NCBI RefSeq assembly: GCF_013085345.1
Contig: NZ_JABFAJ010000009.1
Coordinates: forward strand, 62,001 to 126,000
Source: Isoptericola sediminis
GTDB lineage: Bacteria; Actinomycetota; Actinomycetes; Actinomycetales; Cellulomonadaceae
DNA: 64,000 nt
Reading direction: 5' to 3'
This document shows positions 8,663 through 18,916 of the stretch, piece after piece. The translations under genes were made by a program, and so were the position numbers. The notes beneath the pieces were generated by a model. That model worked only from the letters and a program-made list of their open reading frames with translations, ran no database searches and was not told the origin of the DNA. Positions within the stretch are counted from its first letter, which is position 1, and the number at the start of each line of letters is the position of its first letter.

Positions 8663-9676
8663 GTGACCTTCGCGAGCCAGTCCAGCCCGGCGGGCGCTCC
8701 GGTTCCGCCGCACCCGCTGAGCGAGCACCTGTCCCGGTTCGCCCCCGTCTCGCCGTACGTCGACTTCGACCGGGCGGCGTGGAGCCGGCTGTCCGAGCAG
8801 ACGCCGCTGCCGCTCACCGACGAGGACGTCGAACGGCTGCGGGGCCTCGACGACCCGATCGACCTGGCCGAGGTCGACGCCATCTACCGACCGCTGTCCC
8901 GGCTGCTCAACCTGTACGTCACGGCGACCGGCGGGCTGCACCGGGCGACGTCGACCTTCCTCGGCGAGGACCCGCCCCGCACCCCGTACGTGATCGGTGT
9001 CGCGGGGTCGGTCGCGGTGGGCAAGTCGACGACGGCACGCGTGCTGCGCGAGATGCTGGCGCGCTGGCCCGAGACGCCGCACGTCGAGCTGATCACCACC
9101 GACGGGTTCCTCTACCCGAACGCCGAGCTGGAGCGGCGCGGTCTCATGACCCGCAAGGGGTTCCCCGAGTCCTACGACCGCCGTGCGCTCATCCGGTTCC
9201 TGTCCCGGATCAAGGCGGGGCAGGCCGAGGTCCGCGCCCCGGTGTACTCCCACGTGACCTACGACATCGTGCCGGGCGAGCGGACCGTCGTGCGCCGCCC
9301 CGACGTGCTCATCGTCGAGGGCCTCAACGTGCTGCAGCCGGCGCGGTACTCCTCGATCGACGAGTCGACCGTCGCGGTCAGCGACTTCTTCGACTTCTCG
9401 ATCTACGTCGACGCCCGCACCCGCACGATCCGCCAGTGGTACGTGGACCGCTTCCTCAAGCTGCGCCGCACGGCGTTCAGCCGACCCGAGTCCTACTTCC
9501 GCCGCTACGCCGAGCTGTCGGACGCCGAGGCGACGCAGCGGGCGCTGCACATCTGGGAGACGATCAACGCCGTCAACCTCGAGCAGAACGTCCTGCCGAC
9601 CCGCAGCCGCGCCACGCTCGTCATGAGCAAGGGTGCGGACCACTCGGTCCAGCGGGTCCGGCTACGCAAGCTCTGA
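8663..9676 (+). CDS. coaA: Type I pantothenate kinase
   Basis: A 337-residue P-loop kinase that phosphorylates pantothenate, the first committed step of CoA synthesis. The Walker A motif is [15 protein letters not shown], followed by TTDGFLYPN, the bacterial CoaA segment [11 protein letters not shown] and [10 protein letters not shown]. The N-terminal region has the typical [11 protein letters not shown]. The start is GTG 8663. The open frame continues upstream to 8573 but would overlap the divergent glmS promoter region. CoA is the donor for AcpS, encoded 2.5 kb away. The last 15 bases overlap the convergent DedA gene. Confidence 0.95.
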   Translation: MTFASQSSPAGAPVPPHPLSEHLSRFAPVSPYVDFDRAAWSRLSEQTPLPLTDEDVERLRGLDDPIDLAEVDAIYRPLSRLLNLYVTATGGLHRATSTFLGEDPPRTPYVIGVAGSVAVGKSTTARVLREMLARWPETPHVELITTDGFLYPNAELERRGLMTRKGFPESYDRRALIRFLSRIKAGQAEVRAPVYSHVTYDIVPGERTVVRRPDVLIVEGLNVLQPARYSSIDESTVAVSDFFDFSIYVDARTRTIRQWYVDRFLKLRRTAFSRPESYFRRYAELSDAEATQRALHIWETINAVNLEQNVLPTRSRATLVMSKGADHSVQRVRLRKL

Positions 9677-10357
9677 GTCGTCGGCGCCGACGCCGACCTC
9701 CTGCGGCAGCGGCGCCTGCTCGCGCATCTCCTCCAGCACCTCGTCGCGCGGGGTGAAGAGCTGGACGACCCGGTCGACGAGGAGGCCGAGCAGCCCGCCG
9801 CCGACGACCCCGACCGCCATGGCCAGCAGCGGGTCGTGCCCGAGCACGCCCGCCGCGGCGACGCCGATGAGGGTCGAGTAGGCCGACCAGAGCACCGCGG
9901 CGATGCCGGAGAAGATCATGAACCGGCGCTGCGGGTAGCCGACGGCGCCGGCCGTCATGTTGACCGCGACGCGGCCCACGGGGATGTAGCGGGCGGCGAT
10001 GATGAACACCGCGCCCCGGCGGGCCAGCGCCCGGCGGGCCCACGAGACGGCCTTCCGTCCGCGGCGGGAACGCAGCATGCCGATCCGGTCGGTGCCGACC
10101 CGTCGGCCGAGGACGTAGGCGAGGTTGTCGCCGCACCAGGCGCCGATGCCGGCGATGGGGATGATCAGCCACAGCCAGGGCAGGCCGGTGGCCTGGGCGG
10201 AGATCACGAGGGTCACGAGGACCGACTCGCTGGGCACCGGGGGGAAGAAGCCGTCGATGAAGGCCGACGCGAACATGGCCGGGTAGATCCACACCGACGC
10301 GGCGATCTCGAGGATCCATCCCTCGATCTGCCCCAGCAGCGTCGTCAGTCCTGGCAC
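9662..10357 (-). CDS. DedA/SNARE-associated family membrane protein
   Basis: A 231-residue multi-pass membrane protein. DedA proteins are linked to lipid-carrier flipping and membrane homeostasis. Signature elements are the N-terminal [30 protein letters not shown], and [20 protein letters not shown] with the conserved Arg/Gly. A charged cytosolic tail rich in Glu follows. The start is GTG 10357. The gene is convergent with coaA and overlaps it by 15 bases. The transported substrate cannot be assigned. Confidence 0.85.
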   Translation of the reverse strand: MPGLTTLLGQIEGWILEIAASVWIYPAMFASAFIDGFFPPVPSESVLVTLVISAQATGLPWLWLIIPIAGIGAWCGDNLAYVLGRRVGTDRIGMLRSRRGRKAVSWARRALARRGAVFIIAARYIPVGRVAVNMTAGAVGYPQRRFMIFSGIAAVLWSAYSTLIGVAAAGVLGHDPLLAMAVGVVGGGLLGLLVDRVVQLFTPRDEVLEEMREQAPLPQEVGVGADDSELA

Positions 10358-10552
10358 GCGATCCCTCGGTTCGTCGGCCGGGCGGCCCCGGTGTCCCGTG
10401 GCACCGTCCGGTGCCCGGGAACCAGCGTAGGGGGAACAGCGGGCCGGGGTCGTCCCCCGACGCCGTCGGGAGCGCTCGCGCCACGAACGTTCACAGGGGA
10501 TTCACGGACCCGTCCCGCGACCTCGACGAGGAGCCCCGCGGGGCGGACCCCC

Positions 10553-11248
10553 TCACCGGTCGGGCAGCTCGAACCCGAGCGCCCGCGCGGCGCGACCGGG
10601 GTCCGGGTCCGCGCCGAAGTGCCGCAGCAGGTTCTCGGTCGTGGCCAGCGACCGCGTCTCGGCCCGGTCGAGGTAGAGCCGGCCGGCGAGGTGGTCGGTC
10701 TCGTGCTGCACGATGCGCGCCGGCCACCCGGACAGGACCTCCTGCACGGGTGCGCCGTGCTCGTCGCGGCACGTCAGCCGGACGTGCCGGGGCCGCGCCA
10801 CGACAGCCTGCCAGCCGGCCACGGACAGGCATCCCTCGTAGAACGCGGCGTCCCCGGCGTCGGTGCCGTCCGGCGCCGGGGCGTCCTCGCCCACGGGCTC
10901 GTAGCGCGGGTTCACCAGCACGCGGTACGGCAGCGGCCCCCGGTCGCGCGGGTCGTCGGGGACCCCGGCGTCCTCGCAGACCGCGATCGCCAGCCCGATG
11001 CCGATCTGCGGGGCGGCGAGGCCGACGCCCGGTGCGGCGTGCATGGTGCGGCGCATCGCCTCCAGCAGCCGCGGCAGGACGTCGCCGAGCTGCCCGGTGT
11101 AGGGCGCCGCCGTGCGGCGCAGCACCGGGTCCCCGGCCTGGACGACCGGCAGCACGCCGGGCCGCTCGGGCTGCCGGTCGGCCACGTCGAGCAGGTCGGC
11201 GACGGCCGCGGCGAGCTCCGGCACGACGGCGCCCGGCCAGCCGGTCAC
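10553..11248 (-). CDS. def: Peptide deformylase
   Basis: A 231-residue metalloenzyme that removes formyl groups from nascent proteins. All three family motifs are visible: [10 protein letters not shown] (motif 1), EGCLSV (motif 2, metal Cys) and [12 protein letters not shown] (motif 3, metal His pair and catalytic Glu). An N-terminal extension of about 30 residues precedes the catalytic fold. GTG 11248 overlaps the glmM stop (GTGA), so the two genes are translationally coupled. Confidence 0.95.
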   Translation of the reverse strand: MTGWPGAVVPELAAAVADLLDVADRQPERPGVLPVVQAGDPVLRRTAAPYTGQLGDVLPRLLEAMRRTMHAAPGVGLAAPQIGIGLAIAVCEDAGVPDDPRDRGPLPYRVLVNPRYEPVGEDAPAPDGTDAGDAAFYEGCLSVAGWQAVVARPRHVRLTCRDEHGAPVQEVLSGWPARIVQHETDHLAGRLYLDRAETRSLATTENLLRHFGADPDPGRAARALGFELPDR

Positions 11249-12609
11249 AGGGCGAGCTGCTCCCGCACCACGGCGGCGAGCCGTTCCGCGACGCCGTCCG
11301 CCTGCGCCTGGCTGGCGGCCTCGACCATGACCCGGACGACCGGCTCGGTGCCCGAGGGGCGCAGCAGGACACGGCCCGTCTCGCCGAGGACCGCCTCGGA
11401 GGCCGCCACGGCCTCGACCACGCGCTCGTCGGTGCTCGCGCGGGTCTTGTCGACGTCCTTGACGTTGATCAGCGTCTGCGGCAGCCGCGGGATCTCGCCC
11501 GCGAGGTCGGCCAGGCGCTTGCCGGAGGCCTTGACGCGTGCGGCCAGGTGCAGGGCGGTGAGCACGCCGTCACCGGTCGTGGCGTGCTCGGCCAGGATGA
11601 TGTGCCCCGACTGCTCGCCACCGAGGCCGAAACCGCCCGCGCGCATGTCCTCCAGCACGTAGCGGTCGCCGACGGCGGTCTGGCGCGTGGTGATCCCGGC
11701 GTCGCGCATGGCCAGCAGCAGGCCGAGGTTGCTCATCACGGTGACCACGAGGGTGTCGTGCGGCAGGTGCCCGTCCTCGCGCAGCGACTTGGCCAGGATG
11801 CCGAGGATCTGGTCCCCGTCGACGAGCACACCGCCGTGGTCGACGGCCAGGCAGCGGTCGGCGTCGCCGTCGAAGGCCACGCCGAAGTCGGCCTCGGCGG
11901 CCACGACCACGGCCTGCAGCTGCTCGGGGTGGGTCGAGCCGGCCTTCTCGTTGATGTTGCGGCCGTCGGGGCTGGCGTTGATGACCACGACGTCGGCCCC
12001 GGCCTCGCGCAGGGCCTCGGGGCCGACCTGGCTGGCCGCGCCGTTGGCGGCGTCCACGGCGATGCGCAGGCCGTCCAGCGGCCGGTGGTCGAGCGTCGTG
12101 CCGATGCTGGCCGTCACGTGGTCGACGTACTCGCGGGTCGCCAGGCCGGCGTCGGTCCGCATCCGGCCGACGTCGGCTCCGGTGGGCCGCACCCGGCTGG
12201 TGCCCAGGAGCGCCTCGATCTCGTCCTCGACGCCGTCGTCCAGCTTCCGTCCCCCGCGGGCGAAGAACTTGATGCCGTTGTCCGGCATCGGGTTGTGGGA
12301 GGCGGAGACCATGACGCCGAGGTCGGCCTGCATGGCGCTGACGAGGTAGGCGAGCGCGGGGGTCGGGACCACGCCGAGGTCGACGACGTCGACGCCCGAC
12401 CCGGCGAGCCCGGCCGAGACCGCGGCCGAGAGGAACTCGCCCGAGGCGCGCGGGTCCCGCCCGACGACCGCCTTGGGGCGGTGCCCGACGGTGTCGGTGC
12501 GCCGGCCGAGCACGTCGGCGGCCGCGCTGCCCAGGTCGAGCGCGAGCTCGACGGTCACGTCACGGTTGGCCAGGCCACGGACACCGTCCGTGCCGAAAAG
12601 TCGTCCCAT
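11245..12609 (-). CDS. glmM: Phosphoglucosamine mutase
   Basis: A 454-residue enzyme that interconverts glucosamine-6-phosphate and glucosamine-1-phosphate on the route to UDP-GlcNAc. It begins [12 protein letters not shown]. The phosphoserine loop is [12 protein letters not shown], the metal loop is [11 protein letters not shown] and the sugar loop is GGEQSGH. The phosphate-binding [14 protein letters not shown] is at the C-terminus. It is downstream of rplM-rpsI, as is common in actinobacteria. A terminator hairpin at 12699-12729 suggests it has its own promoter in 12610-12698. Confidence 0.97.
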   Translation of the reverse strand: MGRLFGTDGVRGLANRDVTVELALDLGSAAADVLGRRTDTVGHRPKAVVGRDPRASGEFLSAAVSAGLAGSGVDVVDLGVVPTPALAYLVSAMQADLGVMVSASHNPMPDNGIKFFARGGRKLDDGVEDEIEALLGTSRVRPTGADVGRMRTDAGLATREYVDHVTASIGTTLDHRPLDGLRIAVDAANGAASQVGPEALREAGADVVVINASPDGRNINEKAGSTHPEQLQAVVVAAEADFGVAFDGDADRCLAVDHGGVLVDGDQILGILAKSLREDGHLPHDTLVVTVMSNLGLLLAMRDAGITTRQTAVGDRYVLEDMRAGGFGLGGEQSGHIILAEHATTGDGVLTALHLAARVKASGKRLADLAGEIPRLPQTLINVKDVDKTRASTDERVVEAVAASEAVLGETGRVLLRPSGTEPVVRVMVEAASQAQADGVAERLAAVVREQLAL

Positions 12610-12698
12610 CAGTCCTCCTTGGACACCCGGTCGATCCTAGTCGGCGTGGCGGGGTCCGCCGCGCCGGTCCCGGCGACGAGGGGTCGCCGGGCACGCGA

Positions 12699-12729
12699 AC
12701 GGCCCCGTCGGGCGGACCGACGGGGCCGT
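12699..12729 (-). terminator. Terminator hairpin after rpsI
   Basis: Perfect 13-bp stem ACGGCCCCGTCGG / CCGACGGGGCCGT with a 5-base loop, 19 bases past the rpsI stop. No U-tract follows, as is usual for high-GC actinobacterial terminators. Confidence 0.8.
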
Positions 12730-12748
12730 ACGGGTGAAGCGTCGGCGA

Positions 12749-13237
12749 TCAGCGCTTCGAGTACTGCGGGGCCTTGCGGGCCTTCTTGAGACCAGCCTTC
12801 TTGCTCTCCACCGCGCGGTCGTCGCGGGTGAGGAAGCCGGCCTTCTTGAGGGCGGCACGGTTGGCCTCGCGGTCGATCTCGTTCAGGGCGCGGGCGATCG
12901 CGAGACGCAGCGCACCGGCCTGGCCCGAGGGGCCACCGCCGCCGATGCGGGCGATGACGTCGAAGCGGCCCTCGACCTCGACCAGCTTCAGCGGGTCGTT
13001 GACGAGCTGCTGGTGCACCTTGTTCGGGAAGTACTGCTCGAGGGTGCGACCGTTGATCTTCCACTCACCGGAACCCGGCACGAGGCGGACGCGCGCGACG
13101 GCCTCCTTGCGGCGGCCGAGGGCCTGGCCCGGGGCGGTGATGGACTGACCGCTGTTGGCCACGGGGGCCTCGGTCTCGGTGGTGTAGTTGCTGGGCGTGT
13201 TCTCGTCCAGCTCGGTGTCGACGGTGGTGTCAGCCAC
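12749..13237 (-). CDS. rpsI: 30S ribosomal protein S9
   Basis: A 162-residue 30S head protein whose C-terminal tail contacts P-site t[15 protein letters not shown], the Gly-rich [20 protein letters not shown] and the C-terminal [12 protein letters not shown] are diagnostic. About 35 acidic/polar residues precede the core, as in other actinobacterial S9. GTG 13237 follows GAAGGA with good spacing; a TTG at 13255 is also in frame but is less well placed. It is co-transcribed with rplM, 29 bases upstream. Confidence 0.97.
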   Translation of the reverse strand: MADTTVDTELDENTPSNYTTETEAPVANSGQSITAPGQALGRRKEAVARVRLVPGSGEWKINGRTLEQYFPNKVHQQLVNDPLKLVEVEGRFDVIARIGGGGPSGQAGALRLAIARALNEIDREANRAALKKAGFLTRDDRAVESKKAGLKKARKAPQYSKR

Positions 13238-13266
13238 AGGTATTCCTTCGCTCAACGGGCAGCGGC

Positions 13267-13716
13267 TCAGGCCTGCTGCGACAGCTGGGTGATCTCGAAC
13301 GGCTTCGGCTGCTGCGCCGCGTGCGGGTGCTCCGCGCCGCGGTAGACCTTCAGCTTCTTGAGCTGCTCGCGGGCGAGCTTGGTCTTCGGCAGCATGCCGC
13401 GCACGGCCTTCTCGACGGCCCGCTCGGGGTCCTTCTCGAGCAGCTCGCCGTACGAGATGGAGCTCAGGCCACCCGGGTATCCGGAGTGGCGGTAGGCCCG
13501 CTTCTTCTCGTGCTTGTTGCCGGAGAGCGCCACCTTGTCCGCGTTGATGACGACGACGAAGTCGCCGCCGTCCACGTGCGGGGCGAAGGTCGGCTTGTGC
13601 TTCCCGCGCAGGAGCGTGGCGACCTGGCTGGCCAGACGGCCCAGCACGACGTCAGAGGCGTCGACGACGTACCAGTCACGCTGGATGTCGCCGGGCTTCG
13701 GGGTGTAAGTACGCAC
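13267..13716 (-). CDS. rplM: 50S ribosomal protein L13
   Basis: A 149-residue early-assembly 50S protein. [16 protein letters not shown] at the N-terminus, [23 protein letters not shown] and [19 protein letters not shown] are characteristic. The start is GTG 13716 behind AAAGGTG. It is the first gene of the rplM-rpsI operon; its promoter must lie in the 252-base divergent gap (13717-13968) shared with the DUF5709-type gene. Confidence 0.97.
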   Translation of the reverse strand: MRTYTPKPGDIQRDWYVVDASDVVLGRLASQVATLLRGKHKPTFAPHVDGGDFVVVINADKVALSGNKHEKKRAYRHSGYPGGLSSISYGELLEKDPERAVEKAVRGMLPKTKLAREQLKKLKVYRGAEHPHAAQQPKPFEITQLSQQA

Positions 13717-13968
13717 GGTTGCGTCACCTTTTCATGTTCGGTGTCGTCGGGCGAGAAGCGCCGCCCGATGAAGACAGCTGTTGTGCGCGGGTGCCCCGGA
13801 GGCGTCCTGGCCGTGCGCGGTCTGGCGGTGGGATCGCCGACTACGCGGACGCTGGGGCATAGCACAACGACTGTTCAGTTTAGCGGTGCGTTCCAGCGAG
13901 GGCAAAGCGACCTCGGTCACGTCCGGTCCGGGCTGCAGACTTCGGTGCGGGGGTGCACGGTAGAAGGC

Positions 13969-14382
13969 ATGAGCGAGGACACGACGGGCACCAGACCCGA
14001 CCCGGAGACCCTGGCCGAGGGCGACAACGACCAGTTGTCGGCCGAGGACACCCTGCTCGACCGGGGTACCGAGAACATCCTCGACGAGGGGTACTCCCCG
14101 CCCGAACGACCGCGGGCGAACCACTGGGGCGAGACGGCCTGGGAGGAGATCACGGGTGAGCCGCTGGACCAGCGGCTGGCGGAGGAGCAGCCCGACGACT
14201 GGGAGCGCGACCCGCTGACCCACCCCGACACCACGCGGGCCGGGCGAATCGTGGCCGACGACGACGCCGACCCCAGCCAGGACGGCTACCGGTCCAACGA
14301 CCTGTACGGCACCGACGCCGGCGTCGACGGGGCGGGTGCGAGCGCCGAGGAGGCCGCCGTGCACTGGGTCGAGGAGCCGTAG
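13969..14382 (+). CDS. DUF5709-type small acidic protein of unknown function
   Basis: A 137-residue, strongly acidic protein without signal peptide or membrane segment. DQLSAEDTLLDRG, DEGYSPPERPR and ESLDQRLAEE-like GEPLDQRLAEEQPD match my recollection of the actinobacterial DUF5709 family. No enzymatic residues stand out and it may be largely disordered. Its function is unknown. It is divergent from rplM and is followed by a terminator hairpin at 14427-14463, so it is a single-gene unit. Confidence 0.75.
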   Translation: MSEDTTGTRPDPETLAEGDNDQLSAEDTLLDRGTENILDEGYSPPERPRANHWGETAWEEITGEPLDQRLAEEQPDDWERDPLTHPDTTRAGRIVADDDADPSQDGYRSNDLYGTDAGVDGAGASAEEAAVHWVEEP

Positions 14383-14426
14383 GCCCGCACCGCGAGCCAC
14401 GCCGCACGACACCATGAGGGAACAGC

Positions 14427-14463
14427 GCGACCCCGGCACGCCGGTGCGCGCAGCCGGGGTCGC
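14427..14463 (+). terminator. Terminator hairpin after the DUF5709-type gene
   Basis: Perfect 11-bp stem GCGACCCCGGC / GCCGGGGTCGC with a 15-base loop, 45 bases after the stop codon. Confidence 0.7.
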
Positions 14464-14619
14464 GATGCCCCCGGAGGACGGGCTCCCCCAGTCGACCATC
14501 CCCGGAGCTCTGGCCGGACGGAGTCTCCTCGGTCGCGGCGTCGAGTCCGCTTCCAGCCTACGCAGCGCGGGACCACGGGGGTCGCGTCCGTCGGGTGAAG
14601 CCGGGGGTGAAAAGGTCGC

Positions 14620-15531
14620 TCAGCGCGGCCCGACCTCGTCCGGCCGACGACGGGCCCGGATCCGTCGCGCGCGCAGGCCGAGCTCGGCGGTGACCGGATA
14701 GGCGACGTGCTCCAGGGTCAGCCCGCACGCCGGGGCGACGGCACCGGCGGCGGCCCGGTCGCCGGCGGCGAGCACGGACGCGGCGTCGGCCGCGGGCCGC
14801 CGACCCTCCCCCACCGCGAGCGACGTGCCCACCAGCGCCCGGACCATCGAGTGGCAGAACGCGTCCGCCACGACCTCGGCGACGACCAGTCCGGCGTCGG
14901 GGCCGTCCTCGGGACGGGACCAGGCGAACCGCGTCAGCTCGCGGATCGTGGTCGCGCCCTCGCGCGGCTTGCAGAACGCCGCGAAGTCGTGCAGGCCGGT
15001 CAGGGGCCGCGCCGCCTCGTCCATGGCCGCCACGTCCAGCGGTCGCCGGTGCCACAGCACGGACTCGCGCCGCAGGGGATCGCGCAGCACGTGCTCGTCG
15101 GCGATGCGGTAGCGGTAGGTCCGTGACAGGGCGGAGAAGCGGGCGTCGAAGCCGGGCGGGGCGACCTCGGCCTCCCGCACGACGACGTCGGCCGGCAGGA
15201 CCCCGGCGAGGCGGTCGACCAGGGCCCGTTCCGGCTCCCGGTCCGACCGTCCCGGCATGGCGTCCCACCGGTCGCGCGGCACGTCCACGTGGGCCACCTG
15301 ACCACGGGCGTGCACGCCCGCGTCCGTCCGGCCGGCGACGGTGAGGCGCGGCCACGGCAGCTCCAGCGGGCCCGTGCGCAGGATCGTCGCGAGCGCCTCC
15401 TCCAGGACGCCCTGGACGGTCCGCAGGCCGGGCTGGGTGGCCCAGCCGGCGAAGTGCGTGCCGGCGTAGGCGATGTCGAGGCGGACCCGCACGGTCCCGT
15501 CCTCGACCTCCGGCGCGTTCGTGATGCTCAC
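14620..15531 (-). CDS. truA: tRNA pseudouridine(38-40) synthase TruA
   Basis: A 303-residue enzyme that forms pseudouridine in the anticodon stem-loop. The catalytic Asp is in AGRTDAGVHARGQVAH; YAGTHFAGWA at the N-terminus, LSRTYRYRI and FCHSMVRALVG complete the family pattern. It begins at GTG 15531; the open frame reaches 15636, but that stretch overlaps the divergent kinase gene. It lies beyond rplQ, the usual neighbour, with a kinase and a hydrolase gene intervening. Confidence 0.95.
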   Translation of the reverse strand: MSITNAPEVEDGTVRVRLDIAYAGTHFAGWATQPGLRTVQGVLEEALATILRTGPLELPWPRLTVAGRTDAGVHARGQVAHVDVPRDRWDAMPGRSDREPERALVDRLAGVLPADVVVREAEVAPPGFDARFSALSRTYRYRIADEHVLRDPLRRESVLWHRRPLDVAAMDEAARPLTGLHDFAAFCKPREGATTIRELTRFAWSRPEDGPDAGLVVAEVVADAFCHSMVRALVGTSLAVGEGRRPAADAASVLAAGDRAAAGAVAPACGLTLEHVAYPVTAELGLRARRIRARRRPDEVGPR

Positions 15532-15559
15532 CCGGCCATTGTGCCCGGATGATGGTCCC

Positions 15560-16318
15560 GTGCCCGACCTCATGACTCTCGCCGTGGACTGCGGCGGCGG
15601 CGGCATCAAGGCCACCGTGCTCGACGACGCCGGCACCGCGCACGCCGACCCCGTGCGCGTGCCGACGCCCTACCCGCTGCCGCCCGACCTGCTGGTCGAC
15701 ACCGTCGCGGACATCGCGGCCGCCCTCCCGCGGGCCGAGCGGGCCACCGTGGGCCTGCCCGGGATGATCCGCCACGGCGTGGTGGTGCACACCCCGCACT
15801 ACGTGACCCGGTCCGGACCCCGGTCCCGGGTGGACCCCGACCTCGTGGACCGGTGGCGCAACGTCGACCTGCGGGCCGCCCTGCACGCCCGCCTCGACGT
15901 GCCCACGCTGGTCCTCAACGACGCCGAGCTGCACGGTGCCGGCGTGGTGGCCGGCAGCGGCGTGGAGCTCGTGCTCACCCTCGGCACCGGCCTCGGGTCC
16001 GCCCTCTTCGACGGCGGCCGGCTGGCGCCGCACCTGGAGTGGTCCCGGGCGCCCCTGCGCCGGGGCACCACGTACGACCAGTACGTGGGTGAGCCGGAGC
16101 GGCGACGGCTCGGCAACGGCCTGTGGTCGCGCCGGGTGGTCACCGTCGTCGAGGGGCTGCGCCCCGTGTTCTGGTGGGACCGCCTGTACCTCGGCGGCGG
16201 CAACTCACGGTGCCTGGGCCCGGCGGCGCTCGCGCGGCTGGGCGACGACGTCGTCGTGGTCCCGAACACGGCCGCCCTGGTCGGCGGCGTCCGGGCCTGG
16301 GACCTCGCCGAGGGCTGA
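15560..16318 (+). CDS. ROK-family sugar kinase, polyphosphate-glucokinase-like
   Basis: A 252-residue sugar kinase of the ROK/actin-like ATPase superfamily. The N-terminal phosphate loop is AVDCGGGGIKATVLD, the catalytic Asp is in LNDAELHGAG, and the second phosphate loop is LTLGTGLGSALFDGG. The pattern LTLGTGLGSA and the ending NTAALVGGVRA resemble actinobacterial polyphosphate glucokinases, so phosphorylation of glucose with polyP or ATP is plausible but not proven. The start is GTG 15560 (ATG 15572 is an alternative). Its 3' end overlaps the convergent hydrolase gene by 114 bases. Confidence 0.75.
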   Translation: MPDLMTLAVDCGGGGIKATVLDDAGTAHADPVRVPTPYPLPPDLLVDTVADIAAALPRAERATVGLPGMIRHGVVVHTPHYVTRSGPRSRVDPDLVDRWRNVDLRAALHARLDVPTLVLNDAELHGAGVVAGSGVELVLTLGTGLGSALFDGGRLAPHLEWSRAPLRRGTTYDQYVGEPERRRLGNGLWSRRVVTVVEGLRPVFWWDRLYLGGGNSRCLGPAALARLGDDVVVVPNTAALVGGVRAWDLAEG

Positions 16319-17029
16319 GCGCGCCGCGGCGTGCGCCTCGAGCAGCACCCGGGAGAAGGCCACCGGGGCGTCCAGGCTCACCAGGTGCTTCGCCCGCGGC
16401 ACGACGACCAGCCGGGCGTCCGCCCCGGTCGACCGCGCCGCGGCGAGCAGCGAGCGCTCCTGACCGCGGAAGTGGTCCCACTGCCCGTTGACGAGGAGGA
16501 CCGGGCTGTCGGCCCGCCGCAGCGCCTCCCGGACGTCGATGCGGCCGACCTCCTCGAGCACGTCGCCCATGACGTCGAGCGCGAAGCCTCCCGCCGCGAG
16601 GTCGACGGCGGACTCCGGGTCGACCAGGGCGCGCACGAAGGTGTCGTTCAGGTGCGCGCCGCTGTCCCCCCACCGTTCGATCCGGCGCGCCAGCACGAGC
16701 CACCCGGCACGCAACGGAGAGGCGGGGTCCGTCGAGCACGACGCCGCGACGAGTCCGGCGACCTGCTCGGGGTGCCGGGCACGGTGCTCGATCCCGACGT
16801 ACCCGCCGAGGGACAGGCCCACCACGAGGGCCCGACCGCCGACGTCGTCGACGGCGTCGCGCACGGTGGCGATCGCACCGTCCAGCGTGAACCGTGTCCC
16901 CCGCCGCGCGCCGTGGCCCGGCAGGTCCGGCGCGACGGCGGGGATACCGGCCGCGGCGAGCGTCGCCAGCTGCCTGCGCCACATCGTGCGCGACGTGCGG
17001 GAGCCGTGCAGGAGGACCACCGGGAGCAT
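16205..17029 (-). CDS. Alpha/beta-hydrolase
   Basis: A 274-residue serine hydrolase of unknown substrate. VVLLHGSRTS gives the oxyanion region, VVGLSLGGYVGIEH the nucleophile elbow (GLSLGG), NGQWDHFRG the acid region and RAKHLVSLDAP the catalytic His. ATG 17029 starts the fold directly; an upstream open frame to 17101 adds nothing recognisable and runs into the rplQ terminator. The last 38 or so residues, after SALGEVPGP, are Arg/Asp-rich, look unlike the fold, and lie antisense to the kinase gene. Confidence 0.8.
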   Translation of the reverse strand: MLPVVLLHGSRTSRTMWRRQLATLAAAGIPAVAPDLPGHGARRGTRFTLDGAIATVRDAVDDVGGRALVVGLSLGGYVGIEHRARHPEQVAGLVAASCSTDPASPLRAGWLVLARRIERWGDSGAHLNDTFVRALVDPESAVDLAAGGFALDVMGDVLEEVGRIDVREALRRADSPVLLVNGQWDHFRGQERSLLAAARSTGADARLVVVPRAKHLVSLDAPVAFSRVLLEAHAAARSALGEVPGPDAADQGGRVRDHDDVVAQPRERRRAQAP

Positions 17030-17102
17030 GTCCCCACCGTAACCAGGCGCCGCCGGGCGCACGCGGCGGGCGTCGCGGTCGACGGGTGGCACCGTGAGCA
17101 CG

Positions 17103-17137
17103 ACGAGGGCCCCGCACCGTCGGTGCGGGGCCCTCGT
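17103..17137 (-). terminator. Terminator hairpin after rplQ
   Basis: Perfect 16-bp stem ACGAGGGCCCCGCACC / GGTGCGGGGCCCTCGT with a 3-base loop, about 30 bases past the rplQ stop. It ends the infA-to-rplQ transcription unit. Confidence 0.85.
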
Positions 17138-17167
17138 GCGTGCAGCCGGCCGGGAAGCCGGAGGACG

Positions 17168-17689
17168 TCAGTCCTCCTTCTTCTCCTCGGTCGTCGCCTC
17201 GGTGGACTCGGTCGCCTCGGCGGCCTTCGTCTCCTCCGTGGTGTCGGCGGGCTTGTCGTCGGCCTTCTTCGAGGCGGCCGACTTCTCGGCGGCCTTCGTG
17301 GCCTCCTTGACGACGGCCTGCTTCGGGCTCACGGGCTCGGTGATGAGCTCGATGACCGCCATGGGGGCGTTGTCGCCCTTGCGGTTGCCGACCTTCGTGA
17401 TGCGCGTGTAGCCACCGTTGCGCTCGGCCATGGCCGGCGCGATCTCGGTGAACAGCGTGTGCACGACGGACTTGTCGCGCACGACCCGCTGGACGCGGCG
17501 ACGGGCGTGCAGGTCACCGCGCTTGGCGAAGGTGATCAGACGCTCGGCGACCGGGCGCAGGCGCTTGGCCTTCGTCTCGGTGGTCGTGATGCGGCCGTGC
17601 TCGAAGAGGGCGGTCGCCAGGTTCGCGAGCATCAGCCGCTCGTGCGCCGGGCTCCCGCCGAGCCGCGGACCCTTGGTGGGGGTAGGCAT
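17168..17689 (-). CDS. rplQ: 50S ribosomal protein L17
   Basis: A 173-residue protein near the peptide exit tunnel. The N-terminal half is standard L17: [38 protein letters not shown], then [20 protein letters not shown]. The last 55 residues are a Lys/Glu/Ala/Thr low-complexity tail ([20 protein letters not shown]) typical of actinobacterial L17. It lies 76 bases downstream of rpoA and is followed by a strong terminator. Confidence 0.97.
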   Translation of the reverse strand: MPTPTKGPRLGGSPAHERLMLANLATALFEHGRITTTETKAKRLRPVAERLITFAKRGDLHARRRVQRVVRDKSVVHTLFTEIAPAMAERNGGYTRITKVGNRKGDNAPMAVIELITEPVSPKQAVVKEATKAAEKSAASKKADDKPADTTEETKAAEATESTEATTEEKKED

Positions 17690-17765
17690 AACTGGTTCTC
17701 CTTGGGTGTCGTTCCACGCCGCGCGGCCCCGTCATGTCGAGCGGTGCCGCTGCGGGCGCGGTGCG

Positions 17766-18779
17766 TCAGTACGGCTGCTCGTCGGTGTACGAGGTCTCGT
17801 CGTCCCCGCCGGCGAAGTACTGCGCCGAGGGGTCGAAGTCGAGCGGCGAGTCCTTGAGAGCAAGGCCCAGCTCCGCGAGCTTCTCCTTGACCTCGTTGAT
17901 CGACTTGGCACCGAAGTTGCGGATGTCGAGCAGGTCCGCCTCGCTGCGCGCCACGAGCTCACCGACCTGGTGGATGCCCTCGCGCTTGAGGCAGTTGTAC
18001 GAACGGATCGTGAGGTTGAGCTCCTCGATCGGCAGCGCCAGGTCCGCGGCCAGCGCGGAGTCCGTGGGCGACGGGCCGATCTCGATGCCCTCGGCCTCGA
18101 CGTTCAGCTCGCGGGCCAGGCCGAACAGCTCGACGAGCGTCTTGCCGGCCGAGGCGAGCGCGTCGCGCGGGGCGATCGCGTTCTTCGTCTCGACGTCGAC
18201 GATCAGCTTGTCGAAGTCCGTGCGCTGCTCGACACGGGTCGCCTCGACCTTGTACGTGACCTTGAGGACGGGCGAGTAGATCGAGTCCACGGGGATCCGA
18301 CCGATCTCGGCGTCCAGGGTCTTGTTCTGCGCGGCGGACACGTAGCCACGACCCCGCTCGACGGTCAGCTCGATCTCGAGCCGGCCCTCGTCGTTGAGCG
18401 TGGCGATGTGCAGGTCGGGGTTGTGCACCTCGACGCCCGCGGGCGGGACGATGTCCGCCGCGGTCGCCGCACCGGCGCCCTGCTTGCGCAGGTACATCAC
18501 GACCGGCTCGTCGTTCTCGGACGAGACGACGAGGTTCTTGATGTTGAGGATGATCTCGGTGACGTCCTCCTTGACACCCGGCACGGTGGTGAACTCGTGG
18601 AGCACACCGTCGATGCGGATGGAGGTGACCGCCGCGCCCGGGATGGACGACAGCAGCGTGCGACGCAGCGAGTTGCCGAGCGTGTAGCCGAAGCCGGGCT
18701 CGAGCGGCTCGATGGAGAAGCGCGAACGGTACTCCGAGATGACCTCTTCGGTCAGCGAGGGGCGCTGTGCGATGAGCAC
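17766..18779 (-). CDS. rpoA: RNA polymerase alpha subunit
   Basis: A 337-residue subunit that nucleates core polymerase assembly and contacts UP elements and activators. The N-terminal domain has [20 protein letters not shown]. The C-terminal domain has [18 protein letters not shown] and [17 protein letters not shown] 18779 follows AAAGGA. An acidic tail ends the protein. It is in the usual rpsM-rpsK-rpoA-rplQ order; rpsD is not in this cluster and must be elsewhere. Confidence 0.98.
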   Translation of the reverse strand: MLIAQRPSLTEEVISEYRSRFSIEPLEPGFGYTLGNSLRRTLLSSIPGAAVTSIRIDGVLHEFTTVPGVKEDVTEIILNIKNLVVSSENDEPVVMYLRKQGAGAATAADIVPPAGVEVHNPDLHIATLNDEGRLEIELTVERGRGYVSAAQNKTLDAEIGRIPVDSIYSPVLKVTYKVEATRVEQRTDFDKLIVDVETKNAIAPRDALASAGKTLVELFGLARELNVEAEGIEIGPSPTDSALAADLALPIEELNLTIRSYNCLKREGIHQVGELVARSEADLLDIRNFGAKSINEVKEKLAELGLALKDSPLDFDPSAQYFAGGDDETSYTDEQPY

Positions 18780-18916
18780 TGTGATGGTCCTTTCAGTGTG
18801 CGTCCGCCATATGACGCATCACGGATCCGCGGTCTACGCGGTCCGGACGGGACTCGGTCCACCCGCCCGGGCAGGGCTGGAACCGACCGGGCACGAGGCC
18901 CGGTCGGTTCGAGGGG

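Noticed and set aside
17103-17137. REP-type repeat element
   Set aside because: The arm sequence is not shared with the other hairpins and it sits right after the rplQ stop; a terminator explains it.
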